Source: Sphingomonas sp. CBMAI 2297 (GTDB taxonomy: Bacteria; Pseudomonadota; Alphaproteobacteria; Sphingomonadales; Sphingomonadaceae). Taken from it: a stretch of 64,000 bases of DNA. The stretch's first letter is position 1; each line of letters starts with the position of its first letter. Position numbers and translations under genes: made by a program. Below, one piece after another: positions 16,154 through 26,022 of the stretch. The notes beneath the pieces are model-generated. The model was not told where the DNA came from. It searched no databases and saw nothing but the letters and a program-made list of their open reading frames with translations. The stretch spans positions 186,001-250,000 of the forward strand of contig NZ_JAPDIR010000002.1 of the NCBI RefSeq assembly GCF_029870595.1, in the 5' to 3' direction.

Positions 16154-18172
16154 TCACTGGTCGAGCATGTCGCGTACCTTGGCCGCCAGATCGGTATAGG
16201 TGAAGGGCTTGGGCAGCAGCTGCACGCCGGGATCGAGCCGTCCGTGATGGACGATCGCGTTGCGGGCATAGCCGGTGGTGAAGAGGATCCGGAGATCCGG
16301 CCGCTTCGCATGCGCCTCGGCGGCGAGCACCGCGCCGGTCATGCCGCCGGGCAGCACGACATCGGTGAACAGCAGGTCGATCGCTTCCCGCTCGGCATCA
16401 AGCGCGGCGAGCGCGGCGGGGCCGTCGCCCGCCTCGATCACGCGGTAGCCAAGCTCGCGCAGCACCTCGACCGTATAGGCGCGGACATTCTCGTCGTCCT
16501 CGCATACCAGGATCGTCTCGTCGACATTGCCCTGCGGCGCCGGGGGAGCCGGGGCATGGGCCGCGGCGGCGTCGCGGGCGGTGCCGTGGACGCGGGGCAG
16601 GTAGATCTTCACGGTCGTGCCGTCCCCGCGCTCCGAATAGATGCGGACATGCCCGCCCGACTGCTTGATGAAGCCATAGACCATCGACAGGCCCAGGCCG
16701 GTGCCGCGCCCCACTTCCTTGGTGGTGAAGAAGGGCTCGAAGGCATGGGCGAGCGTTTCCTCGTCCATGCCGGTGCCGGTGTCGGACACGCAGATCAGCA
16801 CATATTGGCCGGGCGTCACTTCCGCATCCTGCGCGGCATAATGGCTGTCGAGATGGGTATTTGCGGTCTCGATCGTCAGCTTGCCGCCCTGCGGCATCGC
16901 GTCGCGCGCGTTGACGGCCAGGTTGAGCAGCGCGTTCTCGAGCTGGTTCGCATCCACTTCCACCGGCCAGATGCGCGCCGCCTGCACGATTTCCACCTCC
17001 ACCGTTTCCCCCAGGCTGCGGTGGAGCAGGTCCGACATGCCGACGATCAGCCGGTTCGGATCGGTCCGCTCGGGCGCGAGCGGCTGGCGGCGCGAGAATG
17101 CCAGCAGGCGCTGGGTCAGCACGGCGGCGCGCTGTGCCCCGTTCATCGCCGCGCCGGCCGCGCGCGCCAGCCTGGGCTGGTCGGGCGGCAGGTTGCGCTG
17201 GAGGATATCGAGATTGCCCGTGACGATCTGGAGCAGATTGTTGAAATCATGCGCGACGCCGCCGGTCAGCTGGCCCACCGTCTCCATCTTCTGGGAATGG
17301 CGCAGCGCCGCCTGGGCCGCCTCGAGCGCATCCGCCGCCTGGCGCTCGGCGGTGATGTCGCGCGCCACGCAATAGAGCAGGTCGCCCTCGGGCACCGCGG
17401 TCCAGCTGAACCAGTGATAGTCGCCGTCCTTGCCGCGGAAGCGGTTCTCGAAGCGCAGGGTGGTGGCGCCCTGCCGCAGCCCGGCCAGTTCCGCGCGGGT
17501 GCGCTTGCGGTCGTCGGGATGCTCCATCCATTCCGAGGTGCGGCCGACCAGCTCGTCGGTGTTCCAGCCGAGGATCTCGGTCCAGGCGGGGCTGACGTTG
17601 CGCCACACGCCATGGCTGTCCGCGATCAGGAACGGGTCGCGCGCCAGCGTCCATAGCCGGTTGCGATCGGCGATCGCCTCGCGCTCGGCGAGCACGCGGG
17701 CCGTGGTCTCGCTGACGATGCAGAGCACGCCGCCCACCGTTCCGTCATCGTCGAACACCGGCGAATAGCTGATGTCGAAATAAGTGGTCTCGCCGCGGCC
17801 CTGGTCGCGCTCGATATAGAAGGGGCGGTCCTTGGCCCAGAAGGTCTCGCCGGTGTCGCGCACCCCCTGGAGCAGCGGGCCGAGATCGTCCCACAGCTCG
17901 CCCCACCAGATCAGCGCCGACTGGCCGAGCGCGCGCGGGTGCTTGTCGCCGATCGTCGGCGCATAGGCCTCGTTGTAGAGCGCGCAGAATTCGGGGCCCC
18001 AGAACATCACGATCTCGGCGCGCGCCGGCAGCATCATGCGGAGCGAGGCGAGGAGCGCGTTCGACCAGCCGGCAGCGGGCCCCAGCGGCGATTCGTCGCC
18101 GATCGCGGCCGTCAGCCGGCCCAATTCTCCAAAGGCTGCAAGCGAGGTGGCTGGAGAGATCGCGGTGGCCAT
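16154..18172 (-). CDS. Hybrid sensor histidine kinase/response regulator
   Basis: A cytoplasmic 672-residue hybrid kinase without membrane segments. Order: N-terminal PAS/GAF-like sensor (about 30-190), PAS with PAC (about 195-290), H-box GVAHDFNNLLQI near 305, ATPase N/G boxes (NLAVNARDAM, DTGTGM, GTGLGLSMVYGF), and a C-terminal receiver (CEDDENVR, phospho-acceptor in LLFTDVVLPGG). The HDFNN H-box puts it in the HWE-neighbouring, PAS-rich group common in alphaproteobacteria. ATG 18172 has a G-rich site upstream; an in-frame start 19 codons earlier is possible. Signal unknown. Confidence 0.92.
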   Translation of the reverse strand: MATAISPATSLAAFGELGRLTAAIGDESPLGPAAGWSNALLASLRMMLPARAEIVMFWGPEFCALYNEAYAPTIGDKHPRALGQSALIWWGELWDDLGPLLQGVRDTGETFWAKDRPFYIERDQGRGETTYFDISYSPVFDDDGTVGGVLCIVSETTARVLAEREAIADRNRLWTLARDPFLIADSHGVWRNVSPAWTEILGWNTDELVGRTSEWMEHPDDRKRTRAELAGLRQGATTLRFENRFRGKDGDYHWFSWTAVPEGDLLYCVARDITAERQAADALEAAQAALRHSQKMETVGQLTGGVAHDFNNLLQIVTGNLDILQRNLPPDQPRLARAAGAAMNGAQRAAVLTQRLLAFSRRQPLAPERTDPNRLIVGMSDLLHRSLGETVEVEIVQAARIWPVEVDANQLENALLNLAVNARDAMPQGGKLTIETANTHLDSHYAAQDAEVTPGQYVLICVSDTGTGMDEETLAHAFEPFFTTKEVGRGTGLGLSMVYGFIKQSGGHVRIYSERGDGTTVKIYLPRVHGTARDAAAAHAPAPPAPQGNVDETILVCEDDENVRAYTVEVLRELGYRVIEAGDGPAALAALDAEREAIDLLFTDVVLPGGMTGAVLAAEAHAKRPDLRILFTTGYARNAIVHHGRLDPGVQLLPKPFTYTDLAAKVRDMLDQ

Positions 18173-18298
18173 CCGTCCCCCGGAGAGTGTCTGTTTCGTT
18201 GCGCGGACGAAATCGCCGTCCGCCGCCAAGTCAACGCGGCAGGCGCCATTCGGCTCCCGAAAAGCTGGGGATGATGCTCCGGAAAAGCCGGGGGCGAT

Positions 18299-19153
18299 TC
18301 AATGCGCGAAGGCGGCGAGGGCGGTGCGATAGCTGCGGCCGAGCGGAACGATGGCGCCGCAATTGAGCTGCACGGCGAGCCGCCCGCCCGCCTCGCGATA
18401 GATTTGCGAGACATGGCTGCGGTTCACCACCACCTGGCGATGCACGCGGACGAAGCCGAGTTCCGCGAAACGCCCGGCCAGCTCCGAAAGCGGCGCGCGC
18501 ACAAGGTGCACCCGGCCATGCGCGAGGATCTCGCTATAGTTCCCCGCCGAGCGGATCTGCGCCACGTCGCAGGCGCGCACGCGCAGGAACGGCGCCTCGG
18601 GCAGGCTCAGCCATTGCTCGGCGCTTGGCTGGACGGGCAGCATCGGCGGCAGCGGCTCGGCGAACGGCGGGTCCGCCTCCTGCCGATCATGTCCATTGGC
18701 GAGGTGGCGCCTCCAGGCCATCAGCGACAGCCACGCCGTCGAGCCCAGCGCAATGGCGCGCGGCAGGAAATTGTCGACGGGCACTGGCGGCGGCCCGTTG
18801 GGCCCGCAGAGCTGATAGGGGGAAATGGCCATCGCGAAACGCGACGCGGCCAGTTCCGTAAGCATCACCGGCACGAAGGCGAACGCGCCGAGCAGCAGGG
18901 GCGACGAGCGTTTCGGCGTCTGCAATATCTCCTGCATCGGCTTGCGGCTGGCCCAGGCGATGGTGAGCATGGCGCCCCAGACCAGCAGCCGCGCCAGCCG
19001 CGCCTCGTCCGGATGCTCGGCGGCGAAGCTGCCCGTGTTCGCTTCCAGCCCGCCTATCCCATAGCCGAGCAGGAAGGCGAACAGCGCGAACGCCGTCGCC
19101 GCGCTCAACGGGATTCTGAGGTCCCAGATCGACTCGCGCGCCGTCATTTCCAT
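18299..19153 (-). CDS. LytTR DNA-binding regulator with membrane domain
   Basis: A 284-residue transcription factor. Residues 15-150 contain four hydrophobic segments; residues 185-284 form a LytTR domain with LRVRACDVAQIRSAGNYSEI and FVRVHRQVVVNRSHV. Membrane-bound LytTR proteins in alphaproteobacteria are one-component regulators. The TonB receptor gene starts 133 bases away on the other strand, so the shared intergenic region (19154-19286) probably holds both promoters, and the receptor is a natural candidate target. Confidence 0.9.
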   Translation of the reverse strand: MEMTARESIWDLRIPLSAATAFALFAFLLGYGIGGLEANTGSFAAEHPDEARLARLLVWGAMLTIAWASRKPMQEILQTPKRSSPLLLGAFAFVPVMLTELAASRFAMAISPYQLCGPNGPPPVPVDNFLPRAIALGSTAWLSLMAWRRHLANGHDRQEADPPFAEPLPPMLPVQPSAEQWLSLPEAPFLRVRACDVAQIRSAGNYSEILAHGRVHLVRAPLSELAGRFAELGFVRVHRQVVVNRSHVSQIYREAGGRLAVQLNCGAIVPLGRSYRTALAAFAH

Positions 19154-19286
19154 GCGCGCACGATAGCTCGCGAACGCGCGCGCGCGAAATGCCGTTCGTC
19201 ACGCCCGCGATCCATTCGTCCCAGCCGGCTCCACCCGCCGCCGCCGGCCCGGTCAATCGGGCCGGGTTGGGAAGAGGGTTCGTGTC

Positions 19287-21221
19287 ATGCGTCATTCGAT
19301 ATTCTGCCTGCCGTTTCTCATGGTGCCCGCCGTCCATGCGCAGACCGCGCGGGCGCCGCAGCCGCCGGCGAACGGCGACGTGGTCAGCGCCGCCGACGAT
19401 GCGTTCGGCCGGCGGATCGGGATCGAGGAAGTGGGGCTCTATTCGGAGAGCGAGGTGCGCGGGTTCGACCTGCAGGCCGCCGGCAACTACCGGATCGAGG
19501 ATCATTATTACGTCCGCGTTTCCGGCATGCTCCAGCCGCTGAACGGCGGCACCGCGATCCGGGTCGGCGCCAATGGCCTGCGGACCGATTTCGCCGCTCC
19601 CTCCGGCGTGGTGCAATATACGATGCCTGGCGCCACGCCCGGTGCGCGCGCCTCGATCGAGGCTGGCTGGTGGGGCGGCTCGGGGCCGGTCGCGATGCTG
19701 CGCGGTTCGGTGGGCACCGCCGACGGGCGCTGGTCGATCGCGGGCGGCCTTCAGCTCACGCCCGCCCAGCAATATACCGACGGCACGACCGGCGACTTCA
19801 CTGCCATCGGCCTCGTTCCGCGCTGGTCGCCGGCGCCCGGCGTGCGGATCACCGGCGTGTGGAGCCGCAACTGGTTCCCGCGCGAAGGCGACACCTATTA
19901 TGCCAATCCGGCCGGCGCGCCGCGCGAAGTGAAGCGCTGGACCAATCGCACCCAGAGCTGGATGGACGCGCGCAACGAATCGGACCTGATCGGCGCCTTT
20001 GCCGATGTGGACGCGGGCAAGGGCTGGCGGTTCGGCGCCTCGCTGTTCTACAATGCGCTGCCCTATGACCATAGCGCCTACAGCGTGCTGCGCTTCACCG
20101 GCAATGGCCGCGAGGCGGTGGCGAGCGGGCTGCTGTTCGGTGCCGAGACGCGCCACACGGTCTCGGCCGAAGTGACCGCGGCCAAGCAGTTCGCCACCGG
20201 CAATCTCACGCACCGCATCATCGCCATGGCCCGGCGGCGGGATTCGATGGTGGAGAGCGATCCCGGCGTCCCCTTCGCGCTCGGCACCTTCGGCGATGTG
20301 AACAAGCCGCCCAGGATCGCCCGGCCCATGGTGGCGCTCGGCACGGTCCGGAAGCGCGACGATGTCGGGCAATGGACCGGCGGCCTCGGCTATCGCCTGT
20401 CGATCGGCACGCTGGCCGAGCTGCGCGTCGATGCGCAGCGCGTGGAATATGCCAAGCGCGTCCGGGGGCTCGACGGCACGGTGACCGAGCAGACGACGCG
20501 GCCCTGGCTCTATGGCGGGGCGCTGTCGGTGGGGATCACCTCACGGCTCACCGGCTTTGCCAGCTATGCGCGCGGGCTGGAGGAAGCCGGGGTCGCGCCC
20601 GCCAATGCCAGCAATCGCGGCGCGGTCCTCCCCGCCGCCATCTCGCGCCAGGCCGAGCTGGGCGTGAAATATGGCTTTGCCGGAGGCCCGACGCTGATCG
20701 CGGGCCTGTTCGACCTGTCCAAGCCGACGCCGGGGATCGATGCCACGGGCGCGTTCGACTTTGTCGGCACGGTGCGGCATCGCGGCGTGGAGCTGTCGCT
20801 GGCCGGGCCGATCACCCCGCGGCTGAACGCGGTGCTGGGCGCTACCTGGCTCGATGCCAGGATCGATGGCGAGCTGGTGGATCGCGGCGTGATCGGCGCC
20901 CGCCCGATCGGCCGGCCGCGCGTGACTGCGCTCGCCAATCTCACCTGGCGGGTGCCCGGCATGGAAGGGCTGACGGTGGACGGCGGCGTGAACGTCCGCG
21001 GCGCGCGCTATGCCGATCGCGAGAACAGCGTCGCGCTGCCCGGCTATGCGCTGTTCAACCTGGGGCTCCGCCAGGCCTTCGCGATCGGCGGCCATCCGGT
21101 GACGCTGCGCGCCCGCGTGACCAACCTGACCGACCGTTTCGCCTGGACCCCGGCCAATTCGGGGCTGATCACGCCGATCGCCCCGCGCACGCTGACCCTG
21201 ACGCTGACGAGCGAGCTCTAG
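19287..21221 (+). CDS. TonB-dependent outer-membrane receptor
   Basis: A 644-residue TonB-dependent receptor, on the short side for the family. A signal peptide ends near residue 19 (PAVHAQ). A plug-like region follows (GIEEVGLYSESEVRGFDLQA, RVGANG), then beta-barrel strands. The last residues, TLTLTLTSEL, form the closing strand with amphipathic alternation. It probably imports a siderophore or another large ligand. The sequence shows no TonB box clear enough to place. Its stop shares CTAG with the convergent aroB stop. Confidence 0.88.
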   Translation: MRHSIFCLPFLMVPAVHAQTARAPQPPANGDVVSAADDAFGRRIGIEEVGLYSESEVRGFDLQAAGNYRIEDHYYVRVSGMLQPLNGGTAIRVGANGLRTDFAAPSGVVQYTMPGATPGARASIEAGWWGGSGPVAMLRGSVGTADGRWSIAGGLQLTPAQQYTDGTTGDFTAIGLVPRWSPAPGVRITGVWSRNWFPREGDTYYANPAGAPREVKRWTNRTQSWMDARNESDLIGAFADVDAGKGWRFGASLFYNALPYDHSAYSVLRFTGNGREAVASGLLFGAETRHTVSAEVTAAKQFATGNLTHRIIAMARRRDSMVESDPGVPFALGTFGDVNKPPRIARPMVALGTVRKRDDVGQWTGGLGYRLSIGTLAELRVDAQRVEYAKRVRGLDGTVTEQTTRPWLYGGALSVGITSRLTGFASYARGLEEAGVAPANASNRGAVLPAAISRQAELGVKYGFAGGPTLIAGLFDLSKPTPGIDATGAFDFVGTVRHRGVELSLAGPITPRLNAVLGATWLDARIDGELVDRGVIGARPIGRPRVTALANLTWRVPGMEGLTVDGGVNVRGARYADRENSVALPGYALFNLGLRQAFAIGGHPVTLRARVTNLTDRFAWTPANSGLITPIAPRTLTLTLTSEL

Positions 21222-22306
21222 CGCGGCTGGGCATCCAGGAACGCCGCCACCTCGCCAAGGTCGACATTCTTGTCGAGGTACGTCCGCCCGATCCCGCGCG
21301 CGAGCAGGAAGGGCAGGGTGCCGGCGCTCATCTTCTTGTCGTGGAGCATGTGCTCCACGAGCCGCGCACCGGAGGCGGTGATCCCCGCCGCCTTCAGCCC
21401 ATCCGGCAGGCCGACCGCGGCCAGGTGCGCGGCAACCCTTTCGGCGTCCTGGCCGGGGCAGATGCCCCTGGCGGCCGAGAAGCCGAAGGCGAGCGCCATG
21501 CCCGCCGCCACGCCCTCGCCGTGCAGCAGCCGGTCGGAGAAGCCGGCCTCGGCCTCCAGCGCATGGCCGAAGGTGTGGCCGAGGTTGAGCAGCGCGCGCA
21601 TGCCGCTGGTCTCGCGCTCGTCGGCCGCGACGATCCGCGCCTTGGCCGCCACCGAATGGGCGATGGCATGCGTGCGCGCCGCCGGGTCGCCCGCCAGCAG
21701 CGCGGCGGCATTGGCCTCGCACCATTCGAAAAAGGCGAAATCGTCGATCAGCCCGTATTTCACCACTTCGGCATAGCCGGCGCGCAGGTCGCGGGCCGGC
21801 AGCGTGTCGAGCACTTCCGGGTCGATCAGCACCATGGCCGGCTGGTGGAAGGTGCCGACGAGGTTCTTGCCGGCGCGCGTGTTGATCGCGGTCTTGCCGC
21901 CCACCGAGCTGTCGACCTGGGCGAGCAGGGTGGTGGGGATCTGGACGAAGCCGCAGCCGCGCTTGAGGATGGAGGTGGCGAAGCCGACCAGGTCGCCGAT
22001 CACGCCGCCGCCCAGCGCGATGACGTGATCGCCGCGCTCCACGCCCAGCGCGAGCAGCCGGTCGAGCAGCGCCTCCAGCTGGCCCCAGCTCTTGGTGCCT
22101 TCGCCGGGCGGCAGCACGATCGCCTCGCTCGTGCCCAGGCCCGCCTGCAGCGTGGCGAGATGCGGGAGGACATGCTCGTCGGTGACGATGATCCGGCGCC
22201 GGCCATTGTCGAACGGCGCGAGCGCATCTCCGGCGCGGGCGAGGAGCCCCGCCTCGATGCGGATGTCATAGCTGCGGTCGCCGAGCGCGACGGGGACGAT
22301 TGTCAC
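21218..22306 (-). CDS. aroB: 3-dehydroquinate synthase
   Basis: AroB is the second enzyme of the shikimate pathway, converting DAHP to 3-dehydroquinate with NAD+ and Zn2+/Co2+. The 362-residue protein has the NAD-binding GGGVIGDLVGFATS, the active-site KTAINTRAGKNLVGTFHQP, and the metal-binding LNLGHTFGHALE. The start is GTG at 22306, overlapping the aroK stop as GTGA, a coupling common for aroK-aroB. No ATG lies at a family-like position. Confidence 0.96.
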   Translation of the reverse strand: MTIVPVALGDRSYDIRIEAGLLARAGDALAPFDNGRRRIIVTDEHVLPHLATLQAGLGTSEAIVLPPGEGTKSWGQLEALLDRLLALGVERGDHVIALGGGVIGDLVGFATSILKRGCGFVQIPTTLLAQVDSSVGGKTAINTRAGKNLVGTFHQPAMVLIDPEVLDTLPARDLRAGYAEVVKYGLIDDFAFFEWCEANAAALLAGDPAARTHAIAHSVAAKARIVAADERETSGMRALLNLGHTFGHALEAEAGFSDRLLHGEGVAAGMALAFGFSAARGICPGQDAERVAAHLAAVGLPDGLKAAGITASGARLVEHMLHDKKMSAGTLPFLLARGIGRTYLDKNVDLGEVAAFLDAQPR

Positions 22307-22842
22307 GGATTGAGGGCCTTCAGGATCGCGTCGACGGTGGTGTCGTGCGGCGCTGCTATGCTGGGCACCCGGATCGGCGCAAGCGCGTAATAGGGATTGC
22401 GGATCGCCGCGAGCTCGGTGAGCACCGCCTGGGGATCGCGACCGCGCAGCAGCGGGCGCGTGTCGCGCCGCCGCACCCGGTCCGCCAGCACCGCCGGCTC
22501 GGCGTCGAGCCATACCGCGATCGCATGCTCGAGAATCAGCGCGCGGGTGCTCTCGTTCATGAATGCGCCGCCGCCCGTGGCGATGACTTTGGGCGCCCCG
22601 TCGACCAGCCGGGCGATCACCCGCCGCTCCCCGTCGCGGAAATGCGCCTCGCCGAAACGCGCGAAGATGTCGGCCACGGTCATGCCGGCCGCCGCCTCGA
22701 TCTCGTGGTCGGCGTCGACGAAGGGCAGGCGCATGCGCTGCGCCAGGCGCCGGCCGACCGTGGTCTTGCCCGCACCCATGAGGCCGATCAGGACGATGGC
22801 CTTGCCCGTCCACGCGGTATTCGCTGCCTGCGTTTGTAACAT
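22303..22842 (-). CDS. aroK: Shikimate kinase
   Basis: AroK phosphorylates shikimate at the 3-hydroxyl using ATP. The 179-residue length is normal. It has Walker A GLMGAGKTT at 20-28, the shikimate-binding DADHEIEAAAG, the GGGAFMNESTR motif, and the lid RRRDTRPLL. ATG 22842 is the first family-like start; the open frame continues upstream without similarity. It is the first gene of the aroKB pair and diverges from the small membrane gene at 22918. Confidence 0.96.
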   Translation of the reverse strand: MLQTQAANTAWTGKAIVLIGLMGAGKTTVGRRLAQRMRLPFVDADHEIEAAAGMTVADIFARFGEAHFRDGERRVIARLVDGAPKVIATGGGAFMNESTRALILEHAIAVWLDAEPAVLADRVRRRDTRPLLRGRDPQAVLTELAAIRNPYYALAPIRVPSIAAPHDTTVDAILKALNP

Positions 22843-22917
22843 GTTCGGAGGGGCTATACAGCGAGGGCGGGTCTCGGGCAAAAGGCCCGCGAAGTCACAA
22901 TTTCCGGACCCTTTTTC

Positions 22918-23055
22918 ATGTCCCGCTTGATCGTTGCGCTGATCGTCATTCTCGTCGTCCTGGTCGGCGGCCTCTTCTTCCTCGCGGGCCGCGAGACGAA
23001 GAAGGAGCCGGTGCGCATGGAGAAGGTGGTCCCGCTTGACAATCTCGCGAATTAA
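22918..23055 (+). CDS. 45-residue single-pass membrane protein
   Basis: A small protein with one clean transmembrane helix (about residues 4-22, LIVALIVILVVLVGGLFFL) and a charged tail ending VPLDNLAN. Its stop overlaps the next gene, which starts at TTG 23036, by 20 bases, so the two are likely co-translated. The gene is intact, begins with ATG, and keeps the region's codon use. Function unknown; it is too short for most annotation pipelines. Confidence 0.75.
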   Translation: MSRLIVALIVILVVLVGGLFFLAGRETKKEPVRMEKVVPLDNLAN

Positions 23056-24853
23056 GCGCCGCCACATCGCCTTCGGGGCGCTGTTGCTGGCCGGCGCGGC
23101 GGTGCCCGCGCTGGGGCAGCAGGACAAGCCCGAATCGCTGCTGCCGCCGGGCTTCGACGAGCCGGCGCCCACTCCGGCGCCGCGCCCCGCCCCCGCGCCG
23201 GCCGCAACGGCGCCCGCCGCGACGCCCCCCGGCGCGCCCGGCAGCGCGCCGATCCCGAGCGCGCCCGCGCCGGGCGGCGACACCGCGCTTTCCAATAGCA
23301 GCGCGGTCGAGGATGTGACGGCGACCGGTCCGGTCGACCTGTCGCGCTACGAGCTGCCCGAATTCGCGAAACATTCGCTGAACCGCGTCGGCGTGCTTGC
23401 CGCGGGCAACACGCCGTTCCCCGCCAGGGGCTTCGGCAATGCCGATGGCCGTACCCTGGCGGTGCTGATGCAGCGGCTGCGCGCGCCGGTGGCGTCGCGC
23501 TGGGCGTCGATCGCGCTCCGCCGCGCGCTGATGTCGCCGCTCGACACGCCGCGGCATGCCAATGGCGCCGATTTCGCCGCCGAGCGCGCCTGGCTGCTGC
23601 TGCGCATGGGCGAGGCCAATGCCGCGCGCGCGGTGGTGAACGACGTCGATGGCGACAATTACACGACGCGCCTGCTCCAGGTGGCGATGCAGGTCTCGCT
23701 CGCCACCGCCGATCCAGGCGGCATCTGCCCGATCGCCGAGCGCGGCAACCAATATATCCAGCAGCGCGGCTGGGCGCTTGCCCGGGCGATGTGCGCCGGG
23801 CTCGCCGGCAAGCCCAACGAGGCGGGCCAGTTGCTCGACGAGGCGCGCGGCGGCACGCCCGCCAGCGATATCGACAATCTGCTGGCCGAGAAGGTGCTCG
23901 GCACCGGCGCGCAGGGGCGCCGCGCGGTCACGCTCGAATGGGGCGGCATCACCCGGCTGACCGCCTGGCGCTGGGGCCTCGCCACCGCGACCGGCCAGGA
24001 AGTCCCCGCCTCGCTCTACGCCACCGCCGGCCCGCAGGTCCGCTATTGGCAGGCGCTCGCCCCGCAGCTTTCGCCCCGCCAGCGCGCCGCCGCTGCCGAG
24101 CTGGCCGCCACCGCCGGCGTCTTCTCCAGCGCCGGCCTTGTCGACCTCTACAGCGAGATCGCCGAGGGCGACGATGCCAGCACCACCGAGGGCGGCGTCG
24201 CCCGCGATCTGCGCATCGCCTATACCGACGGCGATGTCGGGGACCGGATCAAGGCGATTCGCACGCTCTGGGCCGAAGCGAGCACGCCGCGCACCCAATA
24301 TGCCCGGCTGATCCTCACCGCGCGCGCGGCTTCCTGGATCCCGGCCGACGCCAAGGTGGAGGAGCCCGAGAAGCTGATCGCCTCGATGCTCTCCGCCGGC
24401 TATGAATCGAAGGCGATGGAATGGCGCCAGGTGGTGCCGCGCGGCAGCGTCGCCTGGGGCCTGCTCGCGCTCGGCGATCCCGGCGCGCAGGGCCCGGTCG
24501 CCTATGGTGATTTCGATGCGTTCAAGGATGCCGCCGGGCAGCGCCGCGCCCAGCTGGCCTTTGCCGGCCTTGCCGGCCTCGGCCGCTTCGAGAGCAGCGA
24601 CGCGCGCCGCGGCGCCCAGGCGCTCGAGGTGCAGATCGGCGCGCAGAACGCCTGGACCCGCGCGATCGACGCCGCCGGCCGGCGCGGCGATTCGGCGATG
24701 GTGGCGCTGCTCGCCGCGGTCGGCATGCAGTCGCGCGTCTGGGACAATGTGACTCCCGAGGCGCTGTTCCACATCGTCGCGGCGATGCGCGCCGCGGGGA
24801 TGGCCAGCTATGCGCGGATGATCGCCGTGGAGGCGGTCACGCGATCGGCTTGA
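23036..24853 (+). CDS. Large exported helical protein, unknown
   Basis: A 605-residue protein that appears to start at TTG 23036. A signal peptide (GALLLAGAAVPALGQ, about 14-28) is followed by a Pro/Ala-rich linker to about residue 85. The rest is Ala-rich helical sequence, suggestive of tandem helical (TPR-like) pairs, without a repeat I can name. Its stop overlaps xerD as TTGA. The operon (small membrane protein, this protein, xerD) suggests an envelope role around growth or division, but that is only context. Confidence 0.75.
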   Translation: MTISRIKRRHIAFGALLLAGAAVPALGQQDKPESLLPPGFDEPAPTPAPRPAPAPAATAPAATPPGAPGSAPIPSAPAPGGDTALSNSSAVEDVTATGPVDLSRYELPEFAKHSLNRVGVLAAGNTPFPARGFGNADGRTLAVLMQRLRAPVASRWASIALRRALMSPLDTPRHANGADFAAERAWLLLRMGEANAARAVVNDVDGDNYTTRLLQVAMQVSLATADPGGICPIAERGNQYIQQRGWALARAMCAGLAGKPNEAGQLLDEARGGTPASDIDNLLAEKVLGTGAQGRRAVTLEWGGITRLTAWRWGLATATGQEVPASLYATAGPQVRYWQALAPQLSPRQRAAAAELAATAGVFSSAGLVDLYSEIAEGDDASTTEGGVARDLRIAYTDGDVGDRIKAIRTLWAEASTPRTQYARLILTARAASWIPADAKVEEPEKLIASMLSAGYESKAMEWRQVVPRGSVAWGLLALGDPGAQGPVAYGDFDAFKDAAGQRRAQLAFAGLAGLGRFESSDARRGAQALEVQIGAQNAWTRAIDAAGRRGDSAMVALLAAVGMQSRVWDNVTPEALFHIVAAMRAAGMASYARMIAVEAVTRSA

Positions 24854-25755
24854 GCGTCTCCGAAGACCGGGCGCTGATCGAGCGCTTCCTCGAGATGATG
24901 CGGGCGGAGGCGGGCGCCGCTGCCAATACCATCGCCGCCTATGGCACCGATCTGCGGCTCGCCTCCGAATTTCTCCGCGGCGGGCTGGGCGGGGCCGGGC
25001 GGCCGGAGCTGGAGCGGCTCGGTGCCGAGTGGCAGCCGCTCTCGCGCGCCACCGTCGCCCGCAAATCGGCGGCGCTGCGCCGTTTCTATGCATTCCTCGC
25101 CGATGAGAAGCTGCGCGCGGACGATCCCTCGGCCATGCTGCCGCGCCCCGGCACCGCGCGCGCATTGCCCAAGGTGCTCGGAGTGGAGGATGTCGACCGG
25201 ATGTTCGCCGCGATCGATGCGCGCATCGCGCGGGTGCCGCCCGATCCGAACGACCTGCGGCTGCTGGCGCTGATCGAGCTGCTCTATGGCTCTGGCCTGC
25301 GCGCCACCGAGCTGGTGTCGCTGCCGCGCAACGCCGTGTCGCCCGACCGGCCCTATCTGATCCTGAAGGGCAAGGGCGGGCGGGAGCGGCTGGTGCCGAT
25401 CTCGGACCGCGCCCGTGCCGCCGTCGCGGCGTGGCGCGGGCATGTCGCGGCGGACCGGCCCTTCCTCTTTCCCTCGGGCAAGGGGCATCTCTCGCGCATC
25501 CGGCTCTACCAGCTCGTCCGCGCGCTGGCCGGGGAGGCGGGCATCCCGCCCGACCGGGTGAGCCCCCATGTGCTCCGCCATGCCTTCGCCACCCATCTGC
25601 TGGAGGGCGGCGCCGATCTGCGCGCGCTGCAGGCGATGCTCGGCCATGCCGATATCGCGACGACCGAGATCTATACCCATGTCGACAGCCGCCGGCTGGT
25701 CGAGCTGGTCAACCAGCGGCATCCTTTGGGTGAAGCGCTGGGGAAGCGAGGCTAG
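24850..25755 (+). CDS. xerD: Tyrosine recombinase XerD
   Basis: XerD works with XerC at the dif site to resolve chromosome dimers. The 301-residue protein has the SAM-like N-terminal domain and the full catalytic set R151, K175, H240, R243, H266 and nucleophile Y275 (LGHADIATTEIYTH). The start is TTG at 24850, overlapping the previous stop as TTGA. Distinguishing XerD from XerC rests on the HVLRHAFATHLLEGGADLRALQ segment and is fairly, not absolutely, certain. Confidence 0.9.
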   Translation: MSVSEDRALIERFLEMMRAEAGAAANTIAAYGTDLRLASEFLRGGLGGAGRPELERLGAEWQPLSRATVARKSAALRRFYAFLADEKLRADDPSAMLPRPGTARALPKVLGVEDVDRMFAAIDARIARVPPDPNDLRLLALIELLYGSGLRATELVSLPRNAVSPDRPYLILKGKGGRERLVPISDRARAAVAAWRGHVAADRPFLFPSGKGHLSRIRLYQLVRALAGEAGIPPDRVSPHVLRHAFATHLLEGGADLRALQAMLGHADIATTEIYTHVDSRRLVELVNQRHPLGEALGKRG

Positions 25756-25789
25756 CCGCCAGATTGAGAACCCAAGAAAAGTATTTGAT

Positions 25790-25880
25790 TTTCTTTCGTC
25801 ATTCCGGGCTTGAGCAGGGATCCCGCTTCTTCTTCCGTCCGTAGGGCAGCGGGACGCCGGCTCAAGGCAGGGGCGACGAA
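25790..25880. repeat. Long imperfect inverted repeat, extragenic
   Basis: The arms begin with CTTTCGTC and end with GACGAAAG, and each also carries CTTGAGC or GCTCAAG. Between them are GGGATCCCGC and GCGGGACG. The unit can fold into one long imperfect hairpin of about 90 bases. It is an extragenic element of the type common between genes in this group. The rest of 25756-26022 shows no coding frame; the accA promoter should lie near its right end. Confidence 0.65.
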
Positions 25881-26022
25881 AGAAGAAGATGTGCCCTCGA
25901 CCTAACCGCCATCCCGGCCTTGTGCCGGATGAGGGTTGGAGCGGCTTCCGCGCCTCACAACGGGATCGCTCAACCTACCCGCTCGTTGACGTAGCTTCGC
26001 GCCAAGGTTAGCCCGCGCAGCG

